This document shows positions 1 through 5,784 of a DNA stretch of 5,867 nucleotides, one piece after another (positions within the stretch are counted from its first letter, which is position 1; the number at the start of each line of letters is the position of its first letter). Made by a program: the position numbers and the translations under genes. The notes under the pieces were generated by a model. It was not told the DNA's origin. It made no database searches and saw nothing but the letters and a program-made list of their open reading frames with translations. The stretch spans positions 1 to 5,867 of the forward strand of contig JBBRLA010000561.1 in assembly GCA_038231615.1 (NCBI GenBank), given 5' to 3'. This stretch comes from JBBRLA01 sp038231615 (GTDB taxonomy: Bacteria > Myxococcota_A > Polyangia > Palsa-1104 > JAEUJZ01).

Positions 1-614
1 GCCGCCTTGGCCCCGCGGCGGACGGCGGCGTGGCCCGTGCCCGCCAGGATCACCCCGCAGAGCAGATCCAGGCTTTTGCAGTGCCCGATCGGCACGCCCT
101 TGGATTGCGCCGTCTCGCCCACCTTGGCCACGTCCCCCAGGAGCTTGATGCCGGCCCGGCCCGAGTACAAGGTCTTGTCGGGGATGTGGCGGGCGACCCG
201 GAGGTAGTCCAGCATGTGACCCTCGCACACTGGCTTTCCTATCCACCTTGCCCCCAGCAGGCCGACTGGCGTCGAATGCTCGGTCAGCGAGAGCAACCCG
301 CGATCGGCGATGTGCAGGACTTGGGCCGCCAGCTCGAAGCGGACCTCGCGCATTCGGCGGACCTCTTCCTTATGCTCCTGCTGATGTTCCTCCTCGTGCT
401 CGGAAAGCAGCGCAATGTCGGCGCAACGGTTGTCGATCTGGTCGTTGATCGCGGCCAGTTCGGCTTCGGGGGACAGGTAGGCCTGGCTCAGCACATCGGC
501 CAGGCAGGCCCGGTGCAGACGAAAGGGGAGTGCCCCGGCGTTGGGCCCGGGGTCTTGGGTACTTGCTATCATGAGAAGGGAAATAAGCCCCACTGCGAGC
601 GGTTCAAGGGGCAA
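1..614 (-). CDS. Hypothetical exported protein, 3' end cut by the window edge
   Basis: I do not recognise this protein. The minus-strand frame is open from the left edge through position 644 with no stop and strongly GC-ending codons, so it is preferred over the overlapping plus-strand frame. The only ATG near the 5' end is at 572, but in-frame sequence upstream of it encodes a hydrophobic stretch (LAVGLISLLMIAS) that looks like a signal-peptide core. I therefore placed the start at the TTG at 614; GTG at 593 and CTG at 644 (giving a Lys/Arg-containing n-region) are alternatives, and none has a good Shine-Dalgarno site. Counted from the ATG at 572, about 190 residues are visible: a Glu/His/Lys-rich, probably helical segment at about 56-85 (SEHEEEHQQEHKEEVRRM), cysteines at 23, 50, 116, 165 and 172, and a Gly/Ala-rich stretch at the truncated end. 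It follows the 652-1581 gene closely and is probably in its operon. Function unknown; periplasmic or secreted location is inference. Confidence 0.72.
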   Translation of the reverse strand, partial: MPLEPLAVGLISLLMIASTQDPGPNAGALPFRLHRACLADVLSQAYLSPEAELAAINDQIDNRCADIALLSEHEEEHQQEHKEEVRRMREVRFELAAQVLHIADRGLLSLTEHSTPVGLLGARWIGKPVCEGHMLDYLRVARHIPDKTLYSGRAGIKLLGDVAKVGETAQSKGVPIGHCKSLDLLCGVILAGTGHAAVRRGAKA

Positions 615-618
615 TCGG

Positions 619-626
619 AAAAAAAA
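619..626 (-). repeat. Homopolymer run of eight T on the coding strand
   Basis: Eight consecutive A on the plus strand (T on the coding strand) lie 25 bases after the stop of the 652-1581 gene and just upstream of the candidate TTG start of the next gene. Such runs are rare in DNA this GC-rich. It could be a slippage or sequencing-error site affecting the start of the downstream gene, or the U-tract of a weak terminator: the preceding bases form only a poor mismatched stem around CGATC. The sequence does not decide between these. Confidence 0.5.
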
Positions 627-651
627 CGAGGCGATCGGCTTCAGAGCTGCG

Positions 652-1581
652 CTATTTTCCCTTGGTCGACGGCGGCGTCGACCCAGAGGTAGGCTTCTTG
701 CCGGCGGGTACCCGGCGCTTGGGCTTGGGGTGCTGGGGTACGGGCAAGACCGTCAAGACCGGCAAGGCCCCGGCTGGCACCGGGTTCTGGCCCGGCGCAT
801 GGGCGCCCTGCACGGGAGCCGGGGCGGTGGTCCCGGGGGCGTTGCCCTGGCTGGCGATGGCCTGCTTGACCCGATCCAGGGTCTGGGCCTCGGTCTCATG
901 CCGGGTCTGGGCGATCAGTTGCTTGGTCTCCAGGGCGGCCGTGGTCTGGGCGGAAACCAAGGTCGATAGCGGTTTCAGGTTCTCATGCAGCACGAAGTTC
1001 TTGCCCATCAACCGGTCGCCGCCGCTGTCGTAGAACCGCTTGCAGAACGCGGACAGGTCCACCTGGGCCGTCACTTTGGCCACGGTGGCCCCTTGGATGA
1101 TGGGGGAGAAGGTCTGGAGGATCACCCGGCTGTCGGCGATCTTCTGCTGGGTGGCGGCGAGCTTGCCCATGTCTTCGTCCTTGAGCAGCATGGGGTCGAT
1201 CGCGTTGATGAGGCCGCTGTTCTCCTGGATGCACTGGAAGGCCGGGTCCAGCAGATCGTCGGCGTGGGCCGGCGCGGCGGGCAGGGACTTGTCGGCATTC
1301 AGATCGCAGCGCGGCATCCACATCCCGACCATCTCGCGCTGTGTGTCGCGCAAGAGGGGGGTGTAACGGGGACCGTCGAAGAGGGAGATCTTAAAGTTGC
1401 CGCCCAGGACGTCGGCGAGCACGTGGGTGTCCGTGAGCACCGTGGTGGTGCCCAGCGGGTTCTTGTCGGGGTTGAGCACCCACTTGCCGGTGCCCTGTTC
1501 CACGACCTCGACGGTTTCGCCCAGTGCGTCGATCTTTTGCGGTCCCTTGTCGCCGGAAGGGGAAGTCTTGTTATCTTTCAT
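652..1581 (-). CDS. Hypothetical protein with helical core and Pro/Ala-rich basic tail (309 aa)
   Basis: I recognise no family. The frame has consistent GC-ending codons and a TAG stop at 652-654. I chose the ATG at 1581 (MKDNKTSPSG) because AGAG sits six bases upstream and a possible -10 lies about 30 bases upstream; ATGs at 1596 and 1644 would add 15 or 21 residues that look non-coding in character. From 1581 the protein has no signal peptide or membrane segment. Residues 1-30 are polar; about 45-90 look like a mixed alpha/beta region; about 105-245 are mostly helical, with a heptad-like Gln/Thr/Glu-rich stretch at about 208-245; about 248-309 are low-complexity Pro/Ala/Thr with a basic patch (KPKRR, KK) near the end. 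Cysteines are at 92, 117 and 180. A disordered basic tail could bind nucleic acid or an anionic surface, but that is a guess. It lies after a 300-base regulatory gap and upstream of the exported-protein gene. Confidence 0.75.
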   Translation of the reverse strand: MKDNKTSPSGDKGPQKIDALGETVEVVEQGTGKWVLNPDKNPLGTTTVLTDTHVLADVLGGNFKISLFDGPRYTPLLRDTQREMVGMWMPRCDLNADKSLPAAPAHADDLLDPAFQCIQENSGLINAIDPMLLKDEDMGKLAATQQKIADSRVILQTFSPIIQGATVAKVTAQVDLSAFCKRFYDSGGDRLMGKNFVLHENLKPLSTLVSAQTTAALETKQLIAQTRHETEAQTLDRVKQAIASQGNAPGTTAPAPVQGAHAPGQNPVPAGALPVLTVLPVPQHPKPKRRVPAGKKPTSGSTPPSTKGK

Positions 1582-1610
1582 AGACCACTCTTTCATTCCA
1601 GAGTTTTGCC

Positions 1611-1626
1611 AAAATACTGACGTCAG
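1611..1626 (-). promoter_or_regulatory. Possible -10 (TATTTT) abutting a 10-base palindrome
   Basis: Reading the minus strand, the perfect palindrome CTGACGTCAG (1617-1626) runs directly into TATTTT (1611-1616), a four-of-six match to the sigma-70 -10. The ATG at 1581 is 29 bases downstream, a normal leader length, and this supports that start over 1644. No convincing -35 is visible at the expected spacing, so the palindrome may be an activator or repressor operator. Inference only. Confidence 0.3.
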
Positions 1627-1742
1627 AGTTCTAAGCCCCCCCATCGCTCTTGCCTAGTATGAATGATCTGCACAGCCCTATATCTGACCCGACAAAGTCA
1701 CGGATCCGGGCCGCGGGAGGGGCTATACAAGGTCACGTTGAT

Positions 1743-1753
1743 AATGAGTCATT
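1743..1753. promoter_or_regulatory. 11-base palindrome AATGAGTCATT, operator-like
   Basis: Perfect five-base arms around a central G/C. It lies about 160 bases upstream of the ATG at 1581 and 130 bases after the PBP stop. Together with CTGACGTCAG and TGAC-N8-GTCA in the same gap it shares TGA/TCA half-sites, which could mean one dimeric regulator with several sites. No regulator gene is in the window. Confidence 0.25.
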
Positions 1754-1821
1754 TTAGCAAGAAGCCCATGGCCGATGCGGATTCTCCCGTCGGAGAGAGG
1801 GCTGCTTAGCGCCGCAGATCT

Positions 1822-1837
1822 GGCCCCTTTTCGGGCC
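1822..1837 (-). terminator. GC hairpin GGCCC-loop-GGGCC, possible terminator component
   Basis: On the minus strand a perfect five-base stem (GGCCC/GGGCC) encloses the loop GAAAAG, 45 bases after the PBP stop. No U-tract follows, so it is not a classical intrinsic terminator; it could act with the hairpin at 1862-1881 or protect the transcript 3' end. Confidence 0.3.
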
Positions 1838-1861
1838 TACTTGGAGTTCATATCCTTCGAT

Positions 1862-1881
1862 GGGTTGCCCTGGGCAGACCC
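1862..1881 (-). terminator. Hairpin immediately after the PBP stop codon
   Basis: Directly after the TAA stop the transcript can fold as GGGT, bulged C, TGCC, loop CAG, GGCA, ACCC: eight base pairs with one bulge. The next bases (ATCGAAGG) contain no U-run, so termination would need Rho or a tandem-hairpin mechanism. Its position right at the end of the three-gene unit supports a role at the 3' end. Confidence 0.4.
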
Positions 1882-4380
1882 TTAGCGCGGGCCGGTGAGG
1901 ACGGCGCCCTCGGGCTTCCCCAGGGGCTTGTTCTGCGTTTCCGCTGCTTTTACTACCGACGGAGGCAGCGGGAATCCCGGCTTCAGCGGCCCCCCTCGAT
2001 CGTTGGGCTTCACCCCCTCCGGCTTGTCTGCCGGCAGCTCCAAGAGCGGCGCGTCCTTGTTGGCCGCGTACAGGTAGCGCGCCCACATGGGCACGCTCAG
2101 GGTGAACGAGGCGTCTTTGTAGCCCAACTGCCGCTCGTAGGTGTCGTCGCCAATCCAGGCCGTCGTCAGCCACCGCGAGGTGTACCCCACGAACCACACG
2201 TCCGAGGTGCGGCTGGAGGTCCCGGTCTTTCCCGCCGCGATGATCTTCGTGGCCCGGATCGGCGCCGAGTGTCCCTGGGTCACCACGTCGCGCAAAAGCT
2301 TTCCCGTCAACCACGCCGTCCGCGGCGGGATCACCGGCCGCCTTCGCTCGCCCGCCGTCGCCACCATCCGGTCGATGCGCGCCGCCCCGGGCAGCAGCGG
2401 ATCGTCCCATGCGCTGTGGTCGATCAGCACCCGCCCATGCCGGTCCAGCACGCGCTTCACGTACACCGTGTCGATCGGCCGCCCATTGCGCGCAAAGATA
2501 GCAAACGCCCGCGAGATCTCGTCGATGCGCACGCAGGACGCCCCCAGGGCCAGCGCATCGTCCGCGTGGATGGGAGTGGTCATGCCCAGCCTCCGGGCCC
2601 AGGCTTCCACGTCTTTGGCCCCCACCGTCTTGAAGATCTCCACCGACGGCGGGTTTTTCGACCAGATGATGGCCCGCTCCAGGGTCACCACTGTGCCGTA
2701 GCTGCCATCGACGTTCTGCGGCGTCCACAGTTCCCCGGTGACCGTGTCCACCTCGGCCTTGGCCTTGTCCGCCCACGGGGTGTCGAAGTTGTACCCCCGG
2801 TCGAGCGCCAGCGAGTAGTAGATCGGCTTGTAGGCGCTGCCCGGCTGCCGGCACGCCTGCACCACCCGGTTAAACTCCGAGCGGTCGTAGTCGCTGCCCC
2901 CGGCCATCGCCAGCACGTAGCCGGTGGACAGATCGAAGGTGTACAGCGCCCCCTGCGGCCTCGGCGTCTGCTCCAGCGACAGCGTCGGCGGCCCCGCGGG
3001 GGGTTTGCCGTGGGACTCCTGCACCCACGACGCCTCGCCGAAGTCGTCGTAGGTGAACTCGGTGAAGCGCGGGATGTGGCTGCGGTGCTCCAGCTTGACC
3101 CAGATGACGTCGCCCACCTTCAGCGCCTCGCCCGCGGAGGTGATGGTGCGGTCGTTGGTGGCGTCATGGGCCGAATAGCGCGCCGCCCACTCCATGTTGC
3201 GCAGCGGCAGGTTCAGGCTGCGCCGCCCCACCCGCACCGTAGCGCCATCCCCGCGCACCTTCTCGACCAGCCCCAGGTAAAGCGTCTCTTCCAGAAGCGG
3301 TGCCTCGTACAGGGCGTCGGCGCGGGCCAAAAAGACCTCGCGCTCGTTTCCCGTCAGGTGCGCCTCCTTGGCCCGCAGGCCCTGGCGCTTGTCCAGGCCG
3401 CGCACAGCGTGGTCCACGTTGTCTGCGGCCAGCACGTCCAGGTAGGGCAACACGGTGGTCTCGATGCGGTAGCCGCCTTCGTAAAGGGCTTTGGGGCCGA
3501 TCTGCTTGCCCATCTCCCGCTTGACGTGGTCCACGAAATACGGCGACACGTCCCGCGAGGTGTCCCGCCACGGGCTGATGGTCAGGGGCTGCCCGAGCAG
3601 GGGGTTTATGCGATCTTCTTTGGCAAAACCCGCCTCGACCAGGTTCTTCAAGACCTGGTCCCGCCGCTTTTGCGCGGCCTGGGGGTGGTCGATGGGGGAG
3701 AAGCGGGTGGGGGCCTTGGCCATGCCCGCCAGGAGCGCCAGTTCCGGGAGGCCCAGTTCCCAGACGTTGCGGTCGAAGTAGCGCCGCGCCGCGGCCTGCA
3801 CCCCGAAGGTGCCGTGGCCCAGGAAGATGTGGTTCAAGTACGTGTTGAGGATCTCGCGCTTGCCATAGCGCGCCTCCAGCCGCCGGGCCAGGATCGCCTC
3901 GCGCAGCTTGCGGGAGAAGGTCCGCTCGGGGGACAGGTAGGCCTTGGCCACCTGCTGGGTGATGGTCGAGCCACCCTGCATGACCTGGCCCGCGCGCAGG
4001 TTTGCGCTGAGCGCGCGGCCGAAGCCCCGCAGGTCCAGGCCGCCGTGCTCGAAGAAGCGGCGGTCCTCGGTGGCGACGAAGGCGTCGATGAGCTGCCGGG
4101 GGATGCGGGACAAGGGCACCACCTCGCGCCGCTCGGTGGCCAGCTCGGCCAAAAGGGATCCGTCGCCCGAGATGATGGAGGTGATGCCGGGGGCCCAACT
4201 GGCGTAGGTCCTCAAATCGGGGACGGGGGGGACGCTGCCGGCAAAGTAGATGTAGACCGCGAAAAGACCGTGCACGGCGACGGCCAGGATGCCCAAAGCC
4301 GCGAAAAGGTAAAGCTTACCTAACCAGAACACGAACCCACCGTCGTGGGGGTTCTCGATGATGACGCGGGGGCGAGGCAT
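1882..4380 (-). CDS. mrcA: Penicillin-binding protein 1A, bifunctional glycosyltransferase/transpeptidase (832 aa)
   Basis: Polymerises lipid II into glycan strands and cross-links the stem peptides; inner-membrane anchored with both active sites in the periplasm. A short cytoplasmic N-terminus precedes a membrane segment at about 18-48. The GT51 domain follows (about 75-250) with EDRRFFEHGG (predicted catalytic E105), GGSTITQQ (136-143), RKLRE (157-161) and KREILNTYLN (174-183). An insertion at about 335-450 fits the OB-like domain typical of PBP1A. The transpeptidase domain (about 475-740) has the nucleophile motif S515-A-Y-K518, the S574-K-N576 triad and K718-T-G720, all intact. The C-terminus from about 775 is a Pro-rich tail without a recognisable domain. 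The length is normal for PBP1A. The ATG at 4380 is 12 bases after the lipoprotein stop; I see no good Shine-Dalgarno, so translation may depend on the upstream gene. Family assignment is firm; PBP1A rather than another class A PBP rests on the OB insertion and length. Confidence 0.95.
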   Translation of the reverse strand: MPRPRVIIENPHDGGFVFWLGKLYLFAALGILAVAVHGLFAVYIYFAGSVPPVPDLRTYASWAPGITSIISGDGSLLAELATERREVVPLSRIPRQLIDAFVATEDRRFFEHGGLDLRGFGRALSANLRAGQVMQGGSTITQQVAKAYLSPERTFSRKLREAILARRLEARYGKREILNTYLNHIFLGHGTFGVQAAARRYFDRNVWELGLPELALLAGMAKAPTRFSPIDHPQAAQKRRDQVLKNLVEAGFAKEDRINPLLGQPLTISPWRDTSRDVSPYFVDHVKREMGKQIGPKALYEGGYRIETTVLPYLDVLAADNVDHAVRGLDKRQGLRAKEAHLTGNEREVFLARADALYEAPLLEETLYLGLVEKVRGDGATVRVGRRSLNLPLRNMEWAARYSAHDATNDRTITSAGEALKVGDVIWVKLEHRSHIPRFTEFTYDDFGEASWVQESHGKPPAGPPTLSLEQTPRPQGALYTFDLSTGYVLAMAGGSDYDRSEFNRVVQACRQPGSAYKPIYYSLALDRGYNFDTPWADKAKAEVDTVTGELWTPQNVDGSYGTVVTLERAIIWSKNPPSVEIFKTVGAKDVEAWARRLGMTTPIHADDALALGASCVRIDEISRAFAIFARNGRPIDTVYVKRVLDRHGRVLIDHSAWDDPLLPGAARIDRMVATAGERRRPVIPPRTAWLTGKLLRDVVTQGHSAPIRATKIIAAGKTGTSSRTSDVWFVGYTSRWLTTAWIGDDTYERQLGYKDASFTLSVPMWARYLYAANKDAPLLELPADKPEGVKPNDRGGPLKPGFPLPPSVVKAAETQNKPLGKPEGAVLTGPR

Positions 4381-4392
4381 GGGGTCGCCGGG

Positions 4393-4884
4393 CTAGTCGC
4401 TGGCGCCGTCCCCGGGGACCGCCTGGTCGTCGGGCACGGGGTTGGCCAGATCGGAAAGGCGCGTGAGGTCGGGAGGCAGGGCCATGTCGTAGGGGGGGCC
4501 GATGTCCAGGGACAGGGGGACTTTTTCCATGTTGTCGATGGCCACGGTCTTGCGGATTTGGCCCAAGATGTTGCCCTCCTGCCCGAGGGCGCTGCAAAGG
4601 ACGGTGACCTGGCCGCGGTAGTCGCGCTGGAACTGGCCGAAGCGGATGGCGAAGCGCAGGGGGTAGATGAGCGGCCCCTCGGGGAGGACCACCGGGGTCA
4701 GGGGGGTCTTGCTGCCAAAATCCTGTACCGATACCTCGAGCTGGTAGGTCGGCGGGCCGCTGTGGACGGTGACCGCCAGGCAGGCGAAGGTGTAGCCGGC
4801 GCACGGATCCGGGAGGGGCTGGCATGCGCTGACCGCCAGGCTGGCAAAGAGGCCGCACAGGGCGACGAGACGGGGCGGGGTCAT
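4393..4884 (-). CDS. Small lipoprotein, function unknown (163 aa)
   Basis: The N-terminus is a lipoprotein signal peptide: MTPPR, a hydrophobic core (LVALCGLFASL) and a lipobox ending V-S-A-C with C21 as the predicted lipidated residue. The mature part has C28, C35 and C97, then alternating hydrophobic stretches at about 36-120 that look like a beta-sandwich, and a Pro/Asp-rich tail from about 129 containing DMALPPDL, a linker style I associate with myxobacterial surface lipoproteins (recollection, not a search). The ATG at 4884 overlaps the TGA of the upstream TPR/PEGA-like gene as ATGA, which indicates translational coupling and fixes the start; the frame stays open upstream only as a shadow of that gene. 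After the TAG there are 12 bases before the PBP1A start. Residue 22 is Gln, not Asp, so outer-membrane sorting is possible by the E. coli +2 rule, which may not apply here. I do not recognise the family. Confidence 0.85.
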   Translation of the reverse strand: MTPPRLVALCGLFASLAVSACQPLPDPCAGYTFACLAVTVHSGPPTYQLEVSVQDFGSKTPLTPVVLPEGPLIYPLRFAIRFGQFQRDYRGQVTVLCSALGQEGNILGQIRKTVAIDNMEKVPLSLDIGPPYDMALPPDLTRLSDLANPVPDDQAVPGDGASD

Positions 4885-5753
4885 CGGGCCACGTCCACCG
4901 GGTCGAGGTCGGTGCCGGGAGGCAGGCGGTTGAACCTGCCGGCGGCGGCGCTGCCGATGAGGGCGGCCACCACCACGGCGCCGCTGCCCATGGCGGTCCA
5001 GAACCACCACTTCTGGTAAAGCGGGACGGGCGGGTGGATGCCCTGGAGCATCAGGTCGGGGGGGACCAGGCCGGCCCCGGGGGCCTGGGCGACCTGCATG
5101 GACACCGGGGTCAGATCGGCGATGACGGTACGCTCCTCGCCGGGGGCCAGGGCGAGGGTCACGTGGTAGTCGCGGGCCGAGGAGGCGCTGACCCGCAGGG
5201 TGTGGCTGCCGGGGGAAAGCCAGAGCTTTGCCAGGGGGGCCGGACCGACGAACTGGTTGTCGACGAAGCACGCCGGGGGGGGCAGGCCGGCCTGGGTGGC
5301 CGACGGCGGCACGTTCACGCTGAGGCGGACGAGCTGCTGCTGGTAGGCTTCCAGGCGGCGGCGGGCGTCGTCGATGCGATCGCGGGTCACCTGGGGCTGG
5401 GTGGCCCCGGCCAGGAACCGGGACAAGGCCGAGGCCGCCTCGGGGGCCTTGTTCCACTCGGCGTAGACCATGCCCAGGTTGTAGTCGAGGCTGGGGTCGG
5501 GCCGCAGGTGCTGGGCCTGCTGGAGCCGCGACACGGCACCTGCCCGGTCCCCCTGGTCCATGAGCTGCCCCGCCTCTTTTACCAGGGCGCGTACCTGCTG
5601 CTTCACAGCAACCGCAGCAGCAGCAGCAGCGTCGCGCTGGGGGTCGGCGGCGTCTTCGGCTTCGTCATCGCGGCGCGGCGGGACGCCTCGTGCGACCACG
5701 GGGAAAAGCAGGGCGCATACAAGGAGGGTCAGGGGCAGCAAACGGGGATACAT
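4881..5753 (-). CDS. TPR protein with PEGA-like domain and C-terminal membrane anchor (290 aa)
   Basis: Probably an envelope scaffold or adaptor; no enzymatic motif is visible. The signal peptide spans about 1-21 (MYPRLLPLTLLVCALLFPVV, then A). A charged segment with a six-alanine run follows (about 28-50). Residues about 52-118 carry TPR-like helices (KEAGQLMDQGDRAGAVSRL, then PDPSLDYNLGMVYAEW), and about 122-142 is Arg/Gln-rich helix. Residues about 143-216 fit a PEGA-type beta domain: C162-F-V-D-N-Q-F-V-G, L-SPGSHTLRVS, then a Gly-Glu turn and an ADL ending. A membrane helix lies at about 248-272 (KWWFWTAMGSGAVVVAALIG), leaving a short C-terminal end. The ATG at 5753 is preferred because GGAG lies five bases upstream; a TTG at 5777 would add eight residues ahead of the signal peptide. 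The stop overlaps the lipoprotein start by four bases. It appears to be first in the unit leading to PBP1A. TPR and PEGA calls rest on pattern, not a profile search. Confidence 0.87.
   Translation of the reverse strand: MYPRLLPLTLLVCALLFPVVARGVPPRRDDEAEDAADPQRDAAAAAAVAVKQQVRALVKEAGQLMDQGDRAGAVSRLQQAQHLRPDPSLDYNLGMVYAEWNKAPEAASALSRFLAGATQPQVTRDRIDDARRRLEAYQQQLVRLSVNVPPSATQAGLPPPACFVDNQFVGPAPLAKLWLSPGSHTLRVSASSARDYHVTLALAPGEERTVIADLTPVSMQVAQAPGAGLVPPDLMLQGIHPPVPLYQKWWFWTAMGSGAVVVAALIGSAAAGRFNRLPPGTDLDPVDVAR
5614..5630 (-). repeat. Trinucleotide (GCA/TGC) tract encoding poly-alanine
   Basis: Five tandem GCA units plus a partial one on the plus strand, read as GCTGC... on the coding strand, encode much of the Ala run at about residues 42-47 of the TPR/PEGA-like protein, in the linker after the signal peptide. 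Pure triplet repeats can gain or lose units without breaking the frame, so linker length may vary between strains. Confidence 0.6.
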
Positions 5754-5775
5754 CCATACTCCGTGATCGCATGGC

Positions 5776-5784
5776 AAAATAGCA
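5776..5784 (-). promoter_or_regulatory. Possible extended -10 (TGCTATTTT) for the TPR/PEGA-lipoprotein-PBP1A unit
   Basis: On the minus strand TGC directly precedes TATTTT, an extended -10 arrangement, and 22 bases separate TATTTT from the ATG at 5753 with GGAG in between. No good -35 is visible at 17-18 bases upstream, which an extended -10 can tolerate. The same TATTTT core, followed by G-C bases, occurs upstream of the 652-1581 gene. Weak evidence, but the position is sensible. Confidence 0.33.

Larger units (their letters stand above)
1582..1881. other. 300-base intergenic stretch with palindromes and hairpins
   Basis: No gene is supported on either strand. It holds, from left to right: CTGACGTCAG (1617-1626); a C7 run (1636-1642); TGAC-N8-GTCA (1685-1700); a lone GTCA (1732-1735); the 11-base palindrome AATGAGTCATT (1743-1753); a small hairpin with TCTCC/GGAGA arms (1783-1796); and two GC hairpins nearer the PBP stop (1822-1837, 1862-1881). 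It separates the PBP1A unit from the downstream pair and most likely carries the end of one transcript and the control region of the next. Its left part is less GC-rich than the flanking genes, as expected for non-coding promoter DNA. Confidence 0.55.

Noticed and set aside
30..692. 220-codon plus-strand frame opposite the exported-protein gene
   Set aside because: GC is concentrated at the third codon position of the minus-strand frame, and the plus-strand frame faces it in the typical shadow register. Its apparent membrane stretch (LFLMLLLMFLLVLG) is the antisense of the Glu/His/Lys-rich helix.
1594..1613. Possible sigma-54 site (TGGCAAAACTCTGGAA) upstream of the 652-1581 gene
   Set aside because: The TGGC element matches but the second element is TGGA rather than TTGC and the essential GC doublet is absent. 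The TATTTT element is the better promoter guess.
1617..1753. Resemblance of the palindromes to eukaryotic CRE (TGACGTCA) and AP-1 (TGAGTCA) sites
   Set aside because: Those are bZIP factor sites; the genes here are clearly bacterial, so the likeness is coincidental.
1754..2854. 366-codon minus-strand frame overlapping the 3' part of PBP1A
   Set aside because: Out-of-frame shadow of PBP1A with Gly/Arg/Ala-rich low-complexity translation; the PBP frame carries the conserved transpeptidase motifs over the same bases.
2269..4323. 684-codon open frame on the plus strand opposite PBP1A
   Set aside because: Its first codon position faces the third position of PBP1A codons, the usual register for antisense open frames in GC-rich genes. 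The translation is Arg/His/Gly/Val-rich with no recognisable motif, whereas the minus strand encodes an intact PBP.
4885..5457. Upstream extension of the lipoprotein frame to 5457
   Set aside because: The extension lies inside the TPR/PEGA-like gene in another frame and is Pro/Arg/Gly-rich. The lipoprotein signal peptide begins exactly at the ATG at 4884, which overlaps the previous stop.
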